Positions 36,164-43,628 of a stretch of 64,000 nt of DNA are shown here, one piece after another; position 1 is the stretch's first letter, and every line of letters starts with the position of its first letter. The stretch is from Cohnella rhizoplanae (lineage in GTDB: Bacteria; Bacillota; Bacilli; Paenibacillales; Paenibacillaceae). Below the pieces are notes generated by a model that saw nothing but the letters and a program-made list of their open reading frames with translations, was not told the DNA's origin and searched no databases. The stretch is taken from the NCBI RefSeq assembly GCF_948329515.1, contig NZ_CAOJCN010000002.1:371740-435739 (forward strand). The letters run 5' to 3'. Made by a program: the position numbers and the translations under genes.

Positions 36164-37102
36164 TTATTCGGGCTCAAGATGGCGACCGGCCCGGCGGTAT
36201 TGGCCAGGACTTACGCCCATGACTTTGCGGAACACCTCGCGGAAGTGGGCGGGGTCGCGGTAGCCGGCGCTCTTCGCGATATCGGCGATCTTGCGCTCCG
36301 TATCGAGGAGGAGTCTGCAGGACTGCTCGACCCGCTTGTGCTGCACGTATTCGGAAAACCCCATTCCCGCATGCCGCCGGAACAAACGGATCATATGCCG
36401 GGCGCTCAGCCCGGCCCGGGCCGCGAGCTCGCGGACGGTCAGCGGTTCGGAGGCATGCGCGTCTACAAAGGTCAGCAGGCCGGACATCTCCGGTGTACCT
36501 CGCGCCGCGTCGCGCGCAATTCCGTGCGCGGCCGGATCGCTCTCGGCCAGCCGGCATATTCGGACCGACAGCTCGAGCAGCCCGGCGATCAGGACCGTCT
36601 CGAAGCCGGGGACGCCGTCCGTGTATTCCCGGTGCAGGCGCTCGATCGTCCGGCCGAGCGTCATGTCCTTGTCCGCGAGGGCGATATGCGTGCCGGGTTC
36701 GCCCTCGAAGATCCGGAGCGACGCTCCGCCGCCGTGCCGCGACAGCCAGCGCTTCAGCTCGGGCAGCCAATCGGGCTTGATGCCGAGGTTGTACACGAGA
36801 AGTCTGGACGAGCCGGTCGCGCCGACCGGACGGAAGATATGCGTGGTGCCGACAGGCAGGATGTACAACCGGCCCTTGCCCGTTCGGGACGCGGCGCCGG
36901 AGACATAGTGATAGCCCTCGCCGGACATCACGTACGCGATCTCGACGTAGGCGTGATCGTGCTCCCTGAGATCAAAGCCCTCCTCCCAGCGGTTCACGAA
37001 CAGCGGGAGGTCCCCGCGGAAGTGCTCCGACAAGTCCGAGCGGTGAGCCCTGGCTCTCGCAGCCCGTACCGGCGGATGAAGCGGCATGTCATCTTTGCCC
37101 AT
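36164..37102 (-). CDS. AraC-family regulator (rhamnosidase locus)
   Basis: The ATG at 37102 gives 312 residues. A cupin sensor (HDHAYVEIAYVMSGEG, LYILPVGTTHIF) is followed by two helix-turn-helix motifs near the C-terminus (VRELAARAGLSARHMIRLFRR; IADIAKSAGYRDPAHFREVFRKV split over about residues 215-305). It is divergent from the GH78-like gene with under 90 bases between starts, so it likely controls that gene. A strong terminator follows. Confidence 0.85.
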   Translation of the reverse strand: MGKDDMPLHPPVRAARARAHRSDLSEHFRGDLPLFVNRWEEGFDLREHDHAYVEIAYVMSGEGYHYVSGAASRTGKGRLYILPVGTTHIFRPVGATGSSRLLVYNLGIKPDWLPELKRWLSRHGGGASLRIFEGEPGTHIALADKDMTLGRTIERLHREYTDGVPGFETVLIAGLLELSVRICRLAESDPAAHGIARDAARGTPEMSGLLTFVDAHASEPLTVRELAARAGLSARHMIRLFRRHAGMGFSEYVQHKRVEQSCRLLLDTERKIADIAKSAGYRDPAHFREVFRKVMGVSPGQYRRAGRHLEPE

Positions 37103-37188
37103 ATATGATGTCACTTCTCCCGGCGATGTTTCCGTTCCGATTATTATACAATCATCCTGACAATCGGCGCAAAAGAGGAGAATCGCAT

Positions 37189-39243
37189 ATGAGCAAACCG
37201 GCCAAGGCGCAAGATGCAACCTGGATCTGGTATCCCGGAGACTTCGAAGTCCGGCTCCACGAGAAGGCGTCGACCTGGCGCAGGGCGCGCGGCGTCGCCT
37301 ATCCGGCGTACTGGCGGCTCGACCGTCATTACTCCAACGTCAAGTTCCGTTATGTCTACGATCTGCCGCAGGAGGAGACGATCCGGATCGCGGCCGAGGG
37401 GAGATTCTCGCTATATCTGGACGGCCGGGACAATAGTCGGACCGACCGGTCCGAGATCACGCTGCCCGCCGGCCGGCACGAGATCGCGGTCAGCGTGTTC
37501 AACGACACGGAGATTCCGGCGCTGTACGTGAGCGGAGACCGCATCCGGTCCGGCCCGTCTTGGGAGGCGACCTCCTATCAGAACGAATGGGTAGCCGCGG
37601 GGGCCTGGACCTTCGATGCGCCGGAGGCGGGACCTTCGACGTTCCGGCTGTCCGTGGCGCCGCAGGATCCGGTCGCGTCGGAGATTCGCGGGGGACATGC
37701 GCTGCTCGATTTCGGGCGGGAGACGTTCGGATACCTCCGCTTCCACGACCTGTCGGGCGACGGCGAGGCGAGGATCTACTATGGGGAATCCCTGTCCGAA
37801 GCGCTGTCGCCGGAGGCTTGCGTCACGGTGGACCGGTTCGATGCCGGGGCGGCGGCGACCCGGAGCGTGGAAGGGCTATACACGGTAGAAGAGGGCAAGG
37901 CATTCCGATACGTCTGGATTCATGCGGACCCGGGCGTTCGCTGGGAAAAGGTATCCATGCTCTACGAGTTCGTGCCCGTGACCTACCGAAGCGCGTTCGA
38001 ATGCGACGACGCGAAGCTCACCGAGATTTACGAGATGTCGCTGTATACGCTGCACCTCAATACGCGCGAATTTTTCCTCGACGGCATCAAGCGGGACCGT
38101 TGGGTATGGTGCGGCGACGCTTATCAGGCATTCCTGATGAATTACTACAGCTTCTTCGATCTCGACGTCACGCGGCGGACGCTGGTCGCCCTGCGGGGCA
38201 AGGACCCGCTGACGACGCATATCAACACGATCCTGGATTACTCGATGTACTGGTTCGTGTCCCTGTACGATTACTATCTGTATACGGGCGACTTCGCCTT
38301 TATCCGGCAATGCTACGGACGCGCGGTCTCCTTGATGGCCTTCTGCCTGAAGCAGCTCAACGCGGAGGGGCTGATCGAAGGCAGGCCACAGGATTGGGTA
38401 TTCGTCGACTGGGCGGACCTTGACAATACGGGCGCGGTGAGCACGGAGCAGATCCTGCTTGCGCGCAGCCTGGAGGCGATGGCGAAGTTCGCCGCGCTCA
38501 TGGGGGAGGACGACGATGCCGCCGCGTATGCCGCGCAGGCGGAGGAGATCAAGGCGGCGACGCTGCGCCTGTTCTGGGACGAGACGCAGGGCGGGCTGCT
38601 GCACCACAGGGTGGCGGGCGAGACGAAGCCGCTCATGACCAAGCATGCCGGCATGTTCGCAATGACGTACGATTATTTGACGCCGGCGCAGCGGGAGAGC
38701 GTGATCCGGAACGTGCTGCTGAACCCCGACGTGCCGGACATCAGGACGCCCTATATGCGGTTTCATGAGCTTGCGACGCTGTGCGAGAGCGGAGAGCACG
38801 ATTATGTGCGCCGGGAAATGCTGTCCTACTGGGGCGGCATGATCGCGCTTGGGGCGACGACCTTCTGGGAGGAGTACGACCCGAAGCTGGCGGACGATGC
38901 GCACTACGGCATGTACGGCATGCCCTTCGGCAAAAGTCTCTGCCATGCCTGGGGCGCGGGACCGATCTATCTGATCGGAAAATACTTCATCGGCGTCAAG
39001 CCGCTGACCCCTGGCTACGGTACTTTCGCCGTCGAGCCGCATCTCGGGGGGCTGACCTGGTTCAAGGGGACCGTGCCGATCGCAGGCGGAGAGGCGGAGG
39101 TGGACATGAACAAGGCGCGCATCCGCGTCAGAGCGACGCGTGGCGGCGGCTTGCTGCGGTATCGCGAGGGCGGGGCCGACAAGGAGATTCCGATCCCGGA
39201 TGACGGGAGATGGACGGAAGTCGAATGGCATGAGCGGGCATGA
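37189..39243 (+). CDS. GH78-like alpha-L-rhamnosidase
   Basis: The ATG at 37189 follows AAGAGGAG. The 684-residue protein has an N-terminal beta-sandwich (WIWYPGDFEV, FRYVYDLP..), a second sandwich with FGRETFGYLRF, and an (alpha/alpha)6 catalytic domain with the GH78 signature DGIKRDRWVWCGDA and VDWADLD. There is no signal peptide, so it cleaves imported oligosaccharides in the cytoplasm. The C-terminal sandwich (VEPHLGGLTWFKGTVP) completes the family layout. Its terminator extends into the convergent gerAB gene. Rhamnosidase is the likeliest activity; other six-hairpin activities are possible. Confidence 0.82.
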   Translation: MSKPAKAQDATWIWYPGDFEVRLHEKASTWRRARGVAYPAYWRLDRHYSNVKFRYVYDLPQEETIRIAAEGRFSLYLDGRDNSRTDRSEITLPAGRHEIAVSVFNDTEIPALYVSGDRIRSGPSWEATSYQNEWVAAGAWTFDAPEAGPSTFRLSVAPQDPVASEIRGGHALLDFGRETFGYLRFHDLSGDGEARIYYGESLSEALSPEACVTVDRFDAGAAATRSVEGLYTVEEGKAFRYVWIHADPGVRWEKVSMLYEFVPVTYRSAFECDDAKLTEIYEMSLYTLHLNTREFFLDGIKRDRWVWCGDAYQAFLMNYYSFFDLDVTRRTLVALRGKDPLTTHINTILDYSMYWFVSLYDYYLYTGDFAFIRQCYGRAVSLMAFCLKQLNAEGLIEGRPQDWVFVDWADLDNTGAVSTEQILLARSLEAMAKFAALMGEDDDAAAYAAQAEEIKAATLRLFWDETQGGLLHHRVAGETKPLMTKHAGMFAMTYDYLTPAQRESVIRNVLLNPDVPDIRTPYMRFHELATLCESGEHDYVRREMLSYWGGMIALGATTFWEEYDPKLADDAHYGMYGMPFGKSLCHAWGAGPIYLIGKYFIGVKPLTPGYGTFAVEPHLGGLTWFKGTVPIAGGEAEVDMNKARIRVRATRGGGLLRYREGGADKEIPIPDDGRWTEVEWHERA

Positions 39244-39277
39244 AGAAGTCGCTTCGACATACGCAGGACGATGCGCC

Positions 39278-39308
39278 GACGCGGTCAGCCATGACCGCGT
39301 CCTTTTTT
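39278..39308 (+). terminator. Intrinsic terminator of the GH78-like gene, overlapping the 3' end of gerAB
   Basis: GACGCGGTCA and TGACCGCGTC form a perfect 10-bp stem followed by CTTTTTT. The stem and T-run cover the last codons and stop of the convergent spore germination permease gene. Confidence 0.82.
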
Positions 39309-40382
39309 GCCGCCGTTGATTTGCATGGCTATGAACAACAGGAGCGGAAGGGCGATTTGAAAAATCGTAAACCAATAAGTGACCGCCTTCCCTACCCAGA
39401 TATGATGCGTGTAGTTGGGGGATAGGAAGGATAGGCCGAAGATCAGCGCGGCGAGCGGCAGAATCCCTTTGCGGTAACCGATCCCCGACAATTGGCTGAA
39501 TCCGGTCGCGGCGCCGATAAAAAAAGCCGCCAGCTTGGTGCCGAGACCCAGGAAAAGAACGAACACGAACAGGATGTCCATGCGCTCGAATACCTGGGAG
39601 AACTCGATTAACTGCACGCTTTCCAACAGGGGAAAGGTAACATTCTCGGCGATGGATTGCCCGAGCACGAACACCGTCAGTTGGTTCATCGCGATCAGGA
39701 AGAGGGAGACGCCGCCATAGGTAAGGTAGACGGATCTGCTGAATCCGGGCGTGCCCGTACGGACAAGCGGGAAAAAGACGAGAAACAGCACCGTTTGTCC
39801 GAACGGGAAAGAAACCAGCTCGGGAAAGGCGGCTTTGAAGACCGGACGCCACCCGTTTTCCAACATGGGAAGCAAGCTTTCCGCGTGAATCATTTGTTGG
39901 CTGGCCAGCATCACGATAAGCAGCGCATAACCCATGAGCAGAAACGGAAGGAGAACGAGCGTGCAAAGAAATAACATGCGCGCTCCATACCGTGCCGTAT
40001 TGGCCACGACGATGATCGTGATCATCGCGATGATGAACAACGGCGTTTGGTTAAGCAGCACCTGCGACGTCAGTTCCACCAGGTCCCGCAAATTCCGGGA
40101 GGACTCGTACGCGAAGTATCCGACGAACAAAAAGCCGCACGCCGTGCCGGCCCAACTGCCCAAATAAGCGCGGCATAACGCGAACAGATCGCGATCCGGA
40201 TCCTGCCTGTGCATGGCCAAGTACATCGCGAGCAGAAAAAAGGCGGCGGCCGAGGCCAGCGTCATGGCGATCCAGGCGTCCTGCTTGGCTTCGGCCGCCT
40301 GGAGAAACAGCGTCGTGCTGCCGATTTCGTAAATGACAAGACAAGCGATCAGACCCGAAGGGTTCGTCGTTTGATCATTCAT
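39285..40382 (-). CDS. Spore germinant receptor permease subunit (GerAB family)
   Basis: The ATG at 40382 gives 365 residues, the usual family length. About ten membrane helices are visible, in the layout of the APC-superfamily spore permeases (endospore germination permease). GerAB proteins sit in the spore inner membrane and bind the germinant. It is the last gene of a three-gene operon in A-C-B order on the minus strand. An upstream in-frame extension to 40493 overlaps gerAC and is rejected. Confidence 0.9.
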   Translation of the reverse strand: MNDQTTNPSGLIACLVIYEIGSTTLFLQAAEAKQDAWIAMTLASAAAFFLLAMYLAMHRQDPDRDLFALCRAYLGSWAGTACGFLFVGYFAYESSRNLRDLVELTSQVLLNQTPLFIIAMITIIVVANTARYGARMLFLCTLVLLPFLLMGYALLIVMLASQQMIHAESLLPMLENGWRPVFKAAFPELVSFPFGQTVLFLVFFPLVRTGTPGFSRSVYLTYGGVSLFLIAMNQLTVFVLGQSIAENVTFPLLESVQLIEFSQVFERMDILFVFVLFLGLGTKLAAFFIGAATGFSQLSGIGYRKGILPLAALIFGLSFLSPNYTHHIWVGKAVTYWFTIFQIALPLLLFIAMQINGGKKGRGHG

Positions 40383-40428
40383 ACCGCCCGCACGTCCTTT
40401 CAAACGCGAAGCCCGAAGGCTTCTTTGT

Positions 40429-41655
40429 TCATGGCTGCTCGTCGCTGACCGTATTTGTAAGCATGCCGGGATTTTCGACCGTCGCTCGAACATGGACGTT
40501 CAATTCAACTTGCTCGAGGCGCTGATCCCAGTCTCCCTTCAACTGTCTCCAAGCTTGCGGATACTTGCGATGAATTCTGTCCGCGAATCCCGCCAGATCG
40601 GCATGCAACCGCTGCGAGGCGTTCCAGCCCGACCGGATTTTTTCCTGAATGACTTTTTCGATCTGTCTTTCCATGGCGGCGATCATGTCAGGATCCGCCA
40701 ATCTTTTAACGCAAGCGGATTCGCTCAGCGTGCCTTTCGTTTTGACCTTTACGCTCATTTGAAACGCATCTCCCGACTTAACGGCCGCGACCCGCGTTTT
40801 GGCGGCTCGAACCTGGAAGGCGGCTTGCTCCGCGGAGGACTTCGCGCCGGGACATGGAAAGGTAATCGTCGACTGTTTGATCCGGTTGTTCAGCCAGTCG
40901 ATGCCGTAGCTCTCCGATTGCCCGATCCAGCCGACCAGCCGCGTTCCTTTGAATACGCCCAGGCGCAATAAGCGGAGCTTCGTCGGCACCACTGTCGTTT
41001 TGAACGCGTCGACGCCTTCCAGATCGTCGGCATCTCCGACGTCGGCGCGGCGAATGCCGATCTCCGGGACGAGGATCGCGCCAGCGTCGGAGTACATGCT
41101 CTTGGCCAAGTCGAACACGCTTACGGCCGGCATCAGACCCGCCGTTTCTTGATCGGTGGTCAGGATCGCCGCGATCGCCGTTCCAGGCAGCCTTTCCGGC
41201 GGAACGAACTGCCGCAGGATCTGGGCTCCCACGCCGTCGGTGACTGTGAGCAGCACGGTTTCCCGGGCGTCGAAGCTTCGCAAATATAAATCGAGCACTT
41301 CCGATATCCCTTGCTGCGCCGCTTCCTTGCCCACCACGAGAACGTCGGTATGAGAGAAGTAAAGCTCCCGGGTAAATTCCAGATTTGCGCGGCTGACCGC
41401 TTCCCGAATCGTGCGGCCGCGCGTCGTGAAGACGTGTACGGAAGACTGGGAGCTGCTCGCCGAGCCGCCGCCTCCCGCACCGGACCACATCGCGGAGGGT
41501 ACGATGACCTGGTAGGTTACGACCCATTCATTGCCCGACCGGTCGATCGCCGTGGCGGCTGTTATGCCCAGCTGGTTCAACTCTCTGCGGTCCCAGCAGC
41601 CCGTGAGCGCGCAGCAGACCGTCGTCGCGCAGAGGATCAGCGACCATCGCTTCAA
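40429..41655 (-). CDS. Spore germinant receptor lipoprotein subunit (GerAC family)
   Basis: This 408-residue lipoprotein has a signal peptide with lipobox LTGC (Cys20) followed by WDRRELNQLGI, the nearly invariant GerAC N-terminus. The remaining Ger(x)C domains include GRTIREA..AN and LYFSHTDVLVVG. It is anchored to the outer face of the spore inner membrane and is essential for receptor function in known systems. Its ATG overlaps the gerAA stop by four bases. Confidence 0.93.
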   Translation of the reverse strand: MKRWSLILCATTVCCALTGCWDRRELNQLGITAATAIDRSGNEWVVTYQVIVPSAMWSGAGGGGSASSSQSSVHVFTTRGRTIREAVSRANLEFTRELYFSHTDVLVVGKEAAQQGISEVLDLYLRSFDARETVLLTVTDGVGAQILRQFVPPERLPGTAIAAILTTDQETAGLMPAVSVFDLAKSMYSDAGAILVPEIGIRRADVGDADDLEGVDAFKTTVVPTKLRLLRLGVFKGTRLVGWIGQSESYGIDWLNNRIKQSTITFPCPGAKSSAEQAAFQVRAAKTRVAAVKSGDAFQMSVKVKTKGTLSESACVKRLADPDMIAAMERQIEKVIQEKIRSGWNASQRLHADLAGFADRIHRKYPQAWRQLKGDWDQRLEQVELNVHVRATVENPGMLTNTVSDEQP

Positions 41656-43151
41656 GTGCGATTTTCCTCCTTTTTCGGTCCGGTTCTAGGCTGGCGCCGG
41701 GGATTGCGGCTTCCGATCACGGCCGGCCGTTCTTTGAGCGCCCGCCAGGGCAGGCGGACGAACAAATCCCTGAAGTTTCTCCATTTCAAAGGCGCGACCG
41801 GCAATAAATAGGGGATGCCGAACGACCGGAGGGAGACGAGATGTAGGAGCAGCGGAATCATCCCGGCGAGAATCCCGAACAAGCCGAACGATCCGGCGAG
41901 CGCCATCAGCAGGAACCGCATGAGACGAATGGCCGCCGACATCCCGAGCGCCGGAATGACGAAGCTGGCGATGGCGGTGAAGGACACGATGATGACCATC
42001 GCGCCCGATACTAAGCCAGCCTGCACCGCGGCCTGGCCGAGCACCAGGGCGCCGACGATGGAGATGGCCGGACCGATGACTCGGGGCATGCGTATCCCTG
42101 CCTCGCGGATCACCTCGAAGGTCAGCTCCATGAGCAAGGCCTCCAGCAGCGCCGGCAGCGGGATACCTTCCCGCTGCGCGGCCAGGCTGATCAACATCGT
42201 CGTCGGGATCATCTCTTGCTGGAAGGTCGTCACCGCGATATAAAGCGAAGGAAGAAGCAGGCTGACGAAAAAAGCGATGAACCGGATAATACGGACAAAT
42301 GAAGCGATATCGTGCCGCTGATAGTAGTCTTCGCTCGACAGAAAAAACTTAAAAAACGTAACGGGAACGATTAGCGCAAAGGGAGTGCCGTCGACGAGAA
42401 CGGCCGCATGCCCTTCAAGCAAGTGGCCTGCGACCGTATCGGGCCGTTCCGTGTTATGTATCGTCGGGAACGGCGTCCATGCGGTATCTTGGATGAGTTC
42501 TTCGATATAACCGCTCTCCAGGATCCCGTCGATGTCGATGGCATCCAGACGACGACGAAGTTCATCCAAAATAACGGGCTGCACGATGCCCTCGATATAA
42601 ACGACCGCCACCTTCGTACGCGTGTAGCGGCCGACGACCCGATCCTCGATTCGCAAGTGTGGCGTACGGAGTCTTCTACGCACCAGCGACAGGTTGTCGG
42701 CTAGATTTTCCGTAAAGCCGTCCTTCGGTCCGCGCACGACCGTCTGGGAAGACGGCTCCTCGACGGAGCGGGAGGGGCCGCCGGGAATTGCGACGCACAG
42801 TCCGCCTGTGAGTCCGGTCCCGACAATGACGGCTTCGCCGTTCAACATCGCTTGTACGAGCGCGTCGTCCGAGTCCGCGTCAGTCAACGCTCCGACGGGT
42901 ACGCGGGAGGCGAGCGACATCGGGAGGTCCGGTGGCAAGCCGGATTCATCGCGCGCTTCGGCGGCGACGGCTTCGAGCAAGAAAGCCAGCAAATTTTTAT
43001 CTACAAGTCCGTCAATGTAGCAAACGGCATACATGAAAGGATCCTTCGGATCTTCATGGATGAACCTGACGATAAAGTCCGAGCTTCCGCCCAGCTGGTA
43101 GCGAAGCCTTTCTACGATGGAAGGCGCGGCCGGCTTCTCCGTTACGTTCAA
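41652..43151 (-). CDS. Spore germinant receptor subunit A (GerAA family)
   Basis: The TTG at 43151 is preferred over TTG 43208 because AGAGGA lies upstream, giving 499 residues, normal for GerAA. The protein has a large N-terminal cytoplasmic domain (with SSDFIVRFI near residue 25 and PVILDELRRRLDAIDID), then about five membrane helices, with the conserved EGIPLPALLEALLMELTFE-type segment and PRVIGPAISIVGALVLG. GerAA forms the oligomeric membrane channel for ion release. Operon order gerA-gerC-gerB is kept. Confidence 0.9.
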   Translation of the reverse strand: MNVTEKPAAPSIVERLRYQLGGSSDFIVRFIHEDPKDPFMYAVCYIDGLVDKNLLAFLLEAVAAEARDESGLPPDLPMSLASRVPVGALTDADSDDALVQAMLNGEAVIVGTGLTGGLCVAIPGGPSRSVEEPSSQTVVRGPKDGFTENLADNLSLVRRRLRTPHLRIEDRVVGRYTRTKVAVVYIEGIVQPVILDELRRRLDAIDIDGILESGYIEELIQDTAWTPFPTIHNTERPDTVAGHLLEGHAAVLVDGTPFALIVPVTFFKFFLSSEDYYQRHDIASFVRIIRFIAFFVSLLLPSLYIAVTTFQQEMIPTTMLISLAAQREGIPLPALLEALLMELTFEVIREAGIRMPRVIGPAISIVGALVLGQAAVQAGLVSGAMVIIVSFTAIASFVIPALGMSAAIRLMRFLLMALAGSFGLFGILAGMIPLLLHLVSLRSFGIPYLLPVAPLKWRNFRDLFVRLPWRALKERPAVIGSRNPRRQPRTGPKKEENRT

Positions 43152-43265
43152 CTTTTGTCCATCCTCTCGGGAGCGGCATAGACCGTCGATCGGAGTTACG
43201 TTGCCCAAATTTCCCGGATATATCCAGCAAGTCGCCTTCCGCGACCGTCGCCAGGGGCGTCATAA

Positions 43266-43297
43266 ACGCAAAGAAGACTGCCGATTGCGCGGCAGTC
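43266..43297 (-). terminator. Intrinsic terminator of the SASP-like gene
   Basis: On the minus strand GACTGCCG and CGGCAGTC enclose a 6-base loop and are followed by TTCTTTGCGTTT. It separates the small gene from the ger operon, which therefore needs its own promoter. Confidence 0.8.
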
Positions 43298-43316
43298 CAT
43301 CCATGCGATTCGTCGA

Positions 43317-43469
43317 TTAGCCCTTGCGGCTAGGCAGCTTCGTGACGGAGCCGGTGCCCGGGGATTGCTCGGACGCGAATTCCGTGTCGCTTTGGCTCGT
43401 GGAGGAGAATGGGTTCGCGTTCTGGTTCTTGCCTTTGCGGGTCGTTTGGTTTTGCTTGTTGTTCGGCAT
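43317..43469 (-). CDS. Small gamma-type SASP-like spore protein (50 residues)
   Basis: A 50-codon frame starts with ATG at 43469 after AGGAGGTG, one of the best ribosome sites in the window, and ends at TAA before a strong terminator. The product starts MPNNKQNQTTRKGKNQNANP, is rich in Asn/Gln/Ser/Lys with no Trp, Tyr or Cys, and holds SQSDTEFASEQS, which resembles the TEFASE motif of gamma-type small acid-soluble spore proteins. It sits directly upstream of a germination operon. It contains one copy of the motif instead of several, so it could also be an unrelated spore-core protein. Confidence 0.72.
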   Translation of the reverse strand: MPNNKQNQTTRKGKNQNANPFSSTSQSDTEFASEQSPGTGSVTKLPSRKG

Positions 43470-43573
43470 GGGATGCACCTCCTGATCGATGATGGAACAG
43501 CTCCATTAGCTTTTCCGAATCGGCCGGCCGGCTATGCTGGGAACGGATGTGAAAAGCGCCGGCGAGGTAAGTG

Positions 43574-43609
43574 AAAAGCGCCTGCGTCCGCGTTAACGGA
43601 TGCAGGCGC
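43574..43609 (-). terminator. Intrinsic terminator of the MMPL exporter gene
   Basis: GCGCCTGC-G-TCCG and CGGA-T-GCAGGCGC form a 13-bp stem with one mismatch and a 6-base loop, followed on the minus strand by TTTTCACTT. Confidence 0.75.
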
Positions 43610-43628
43610 CAGGGCTTAGCGGCAACGA

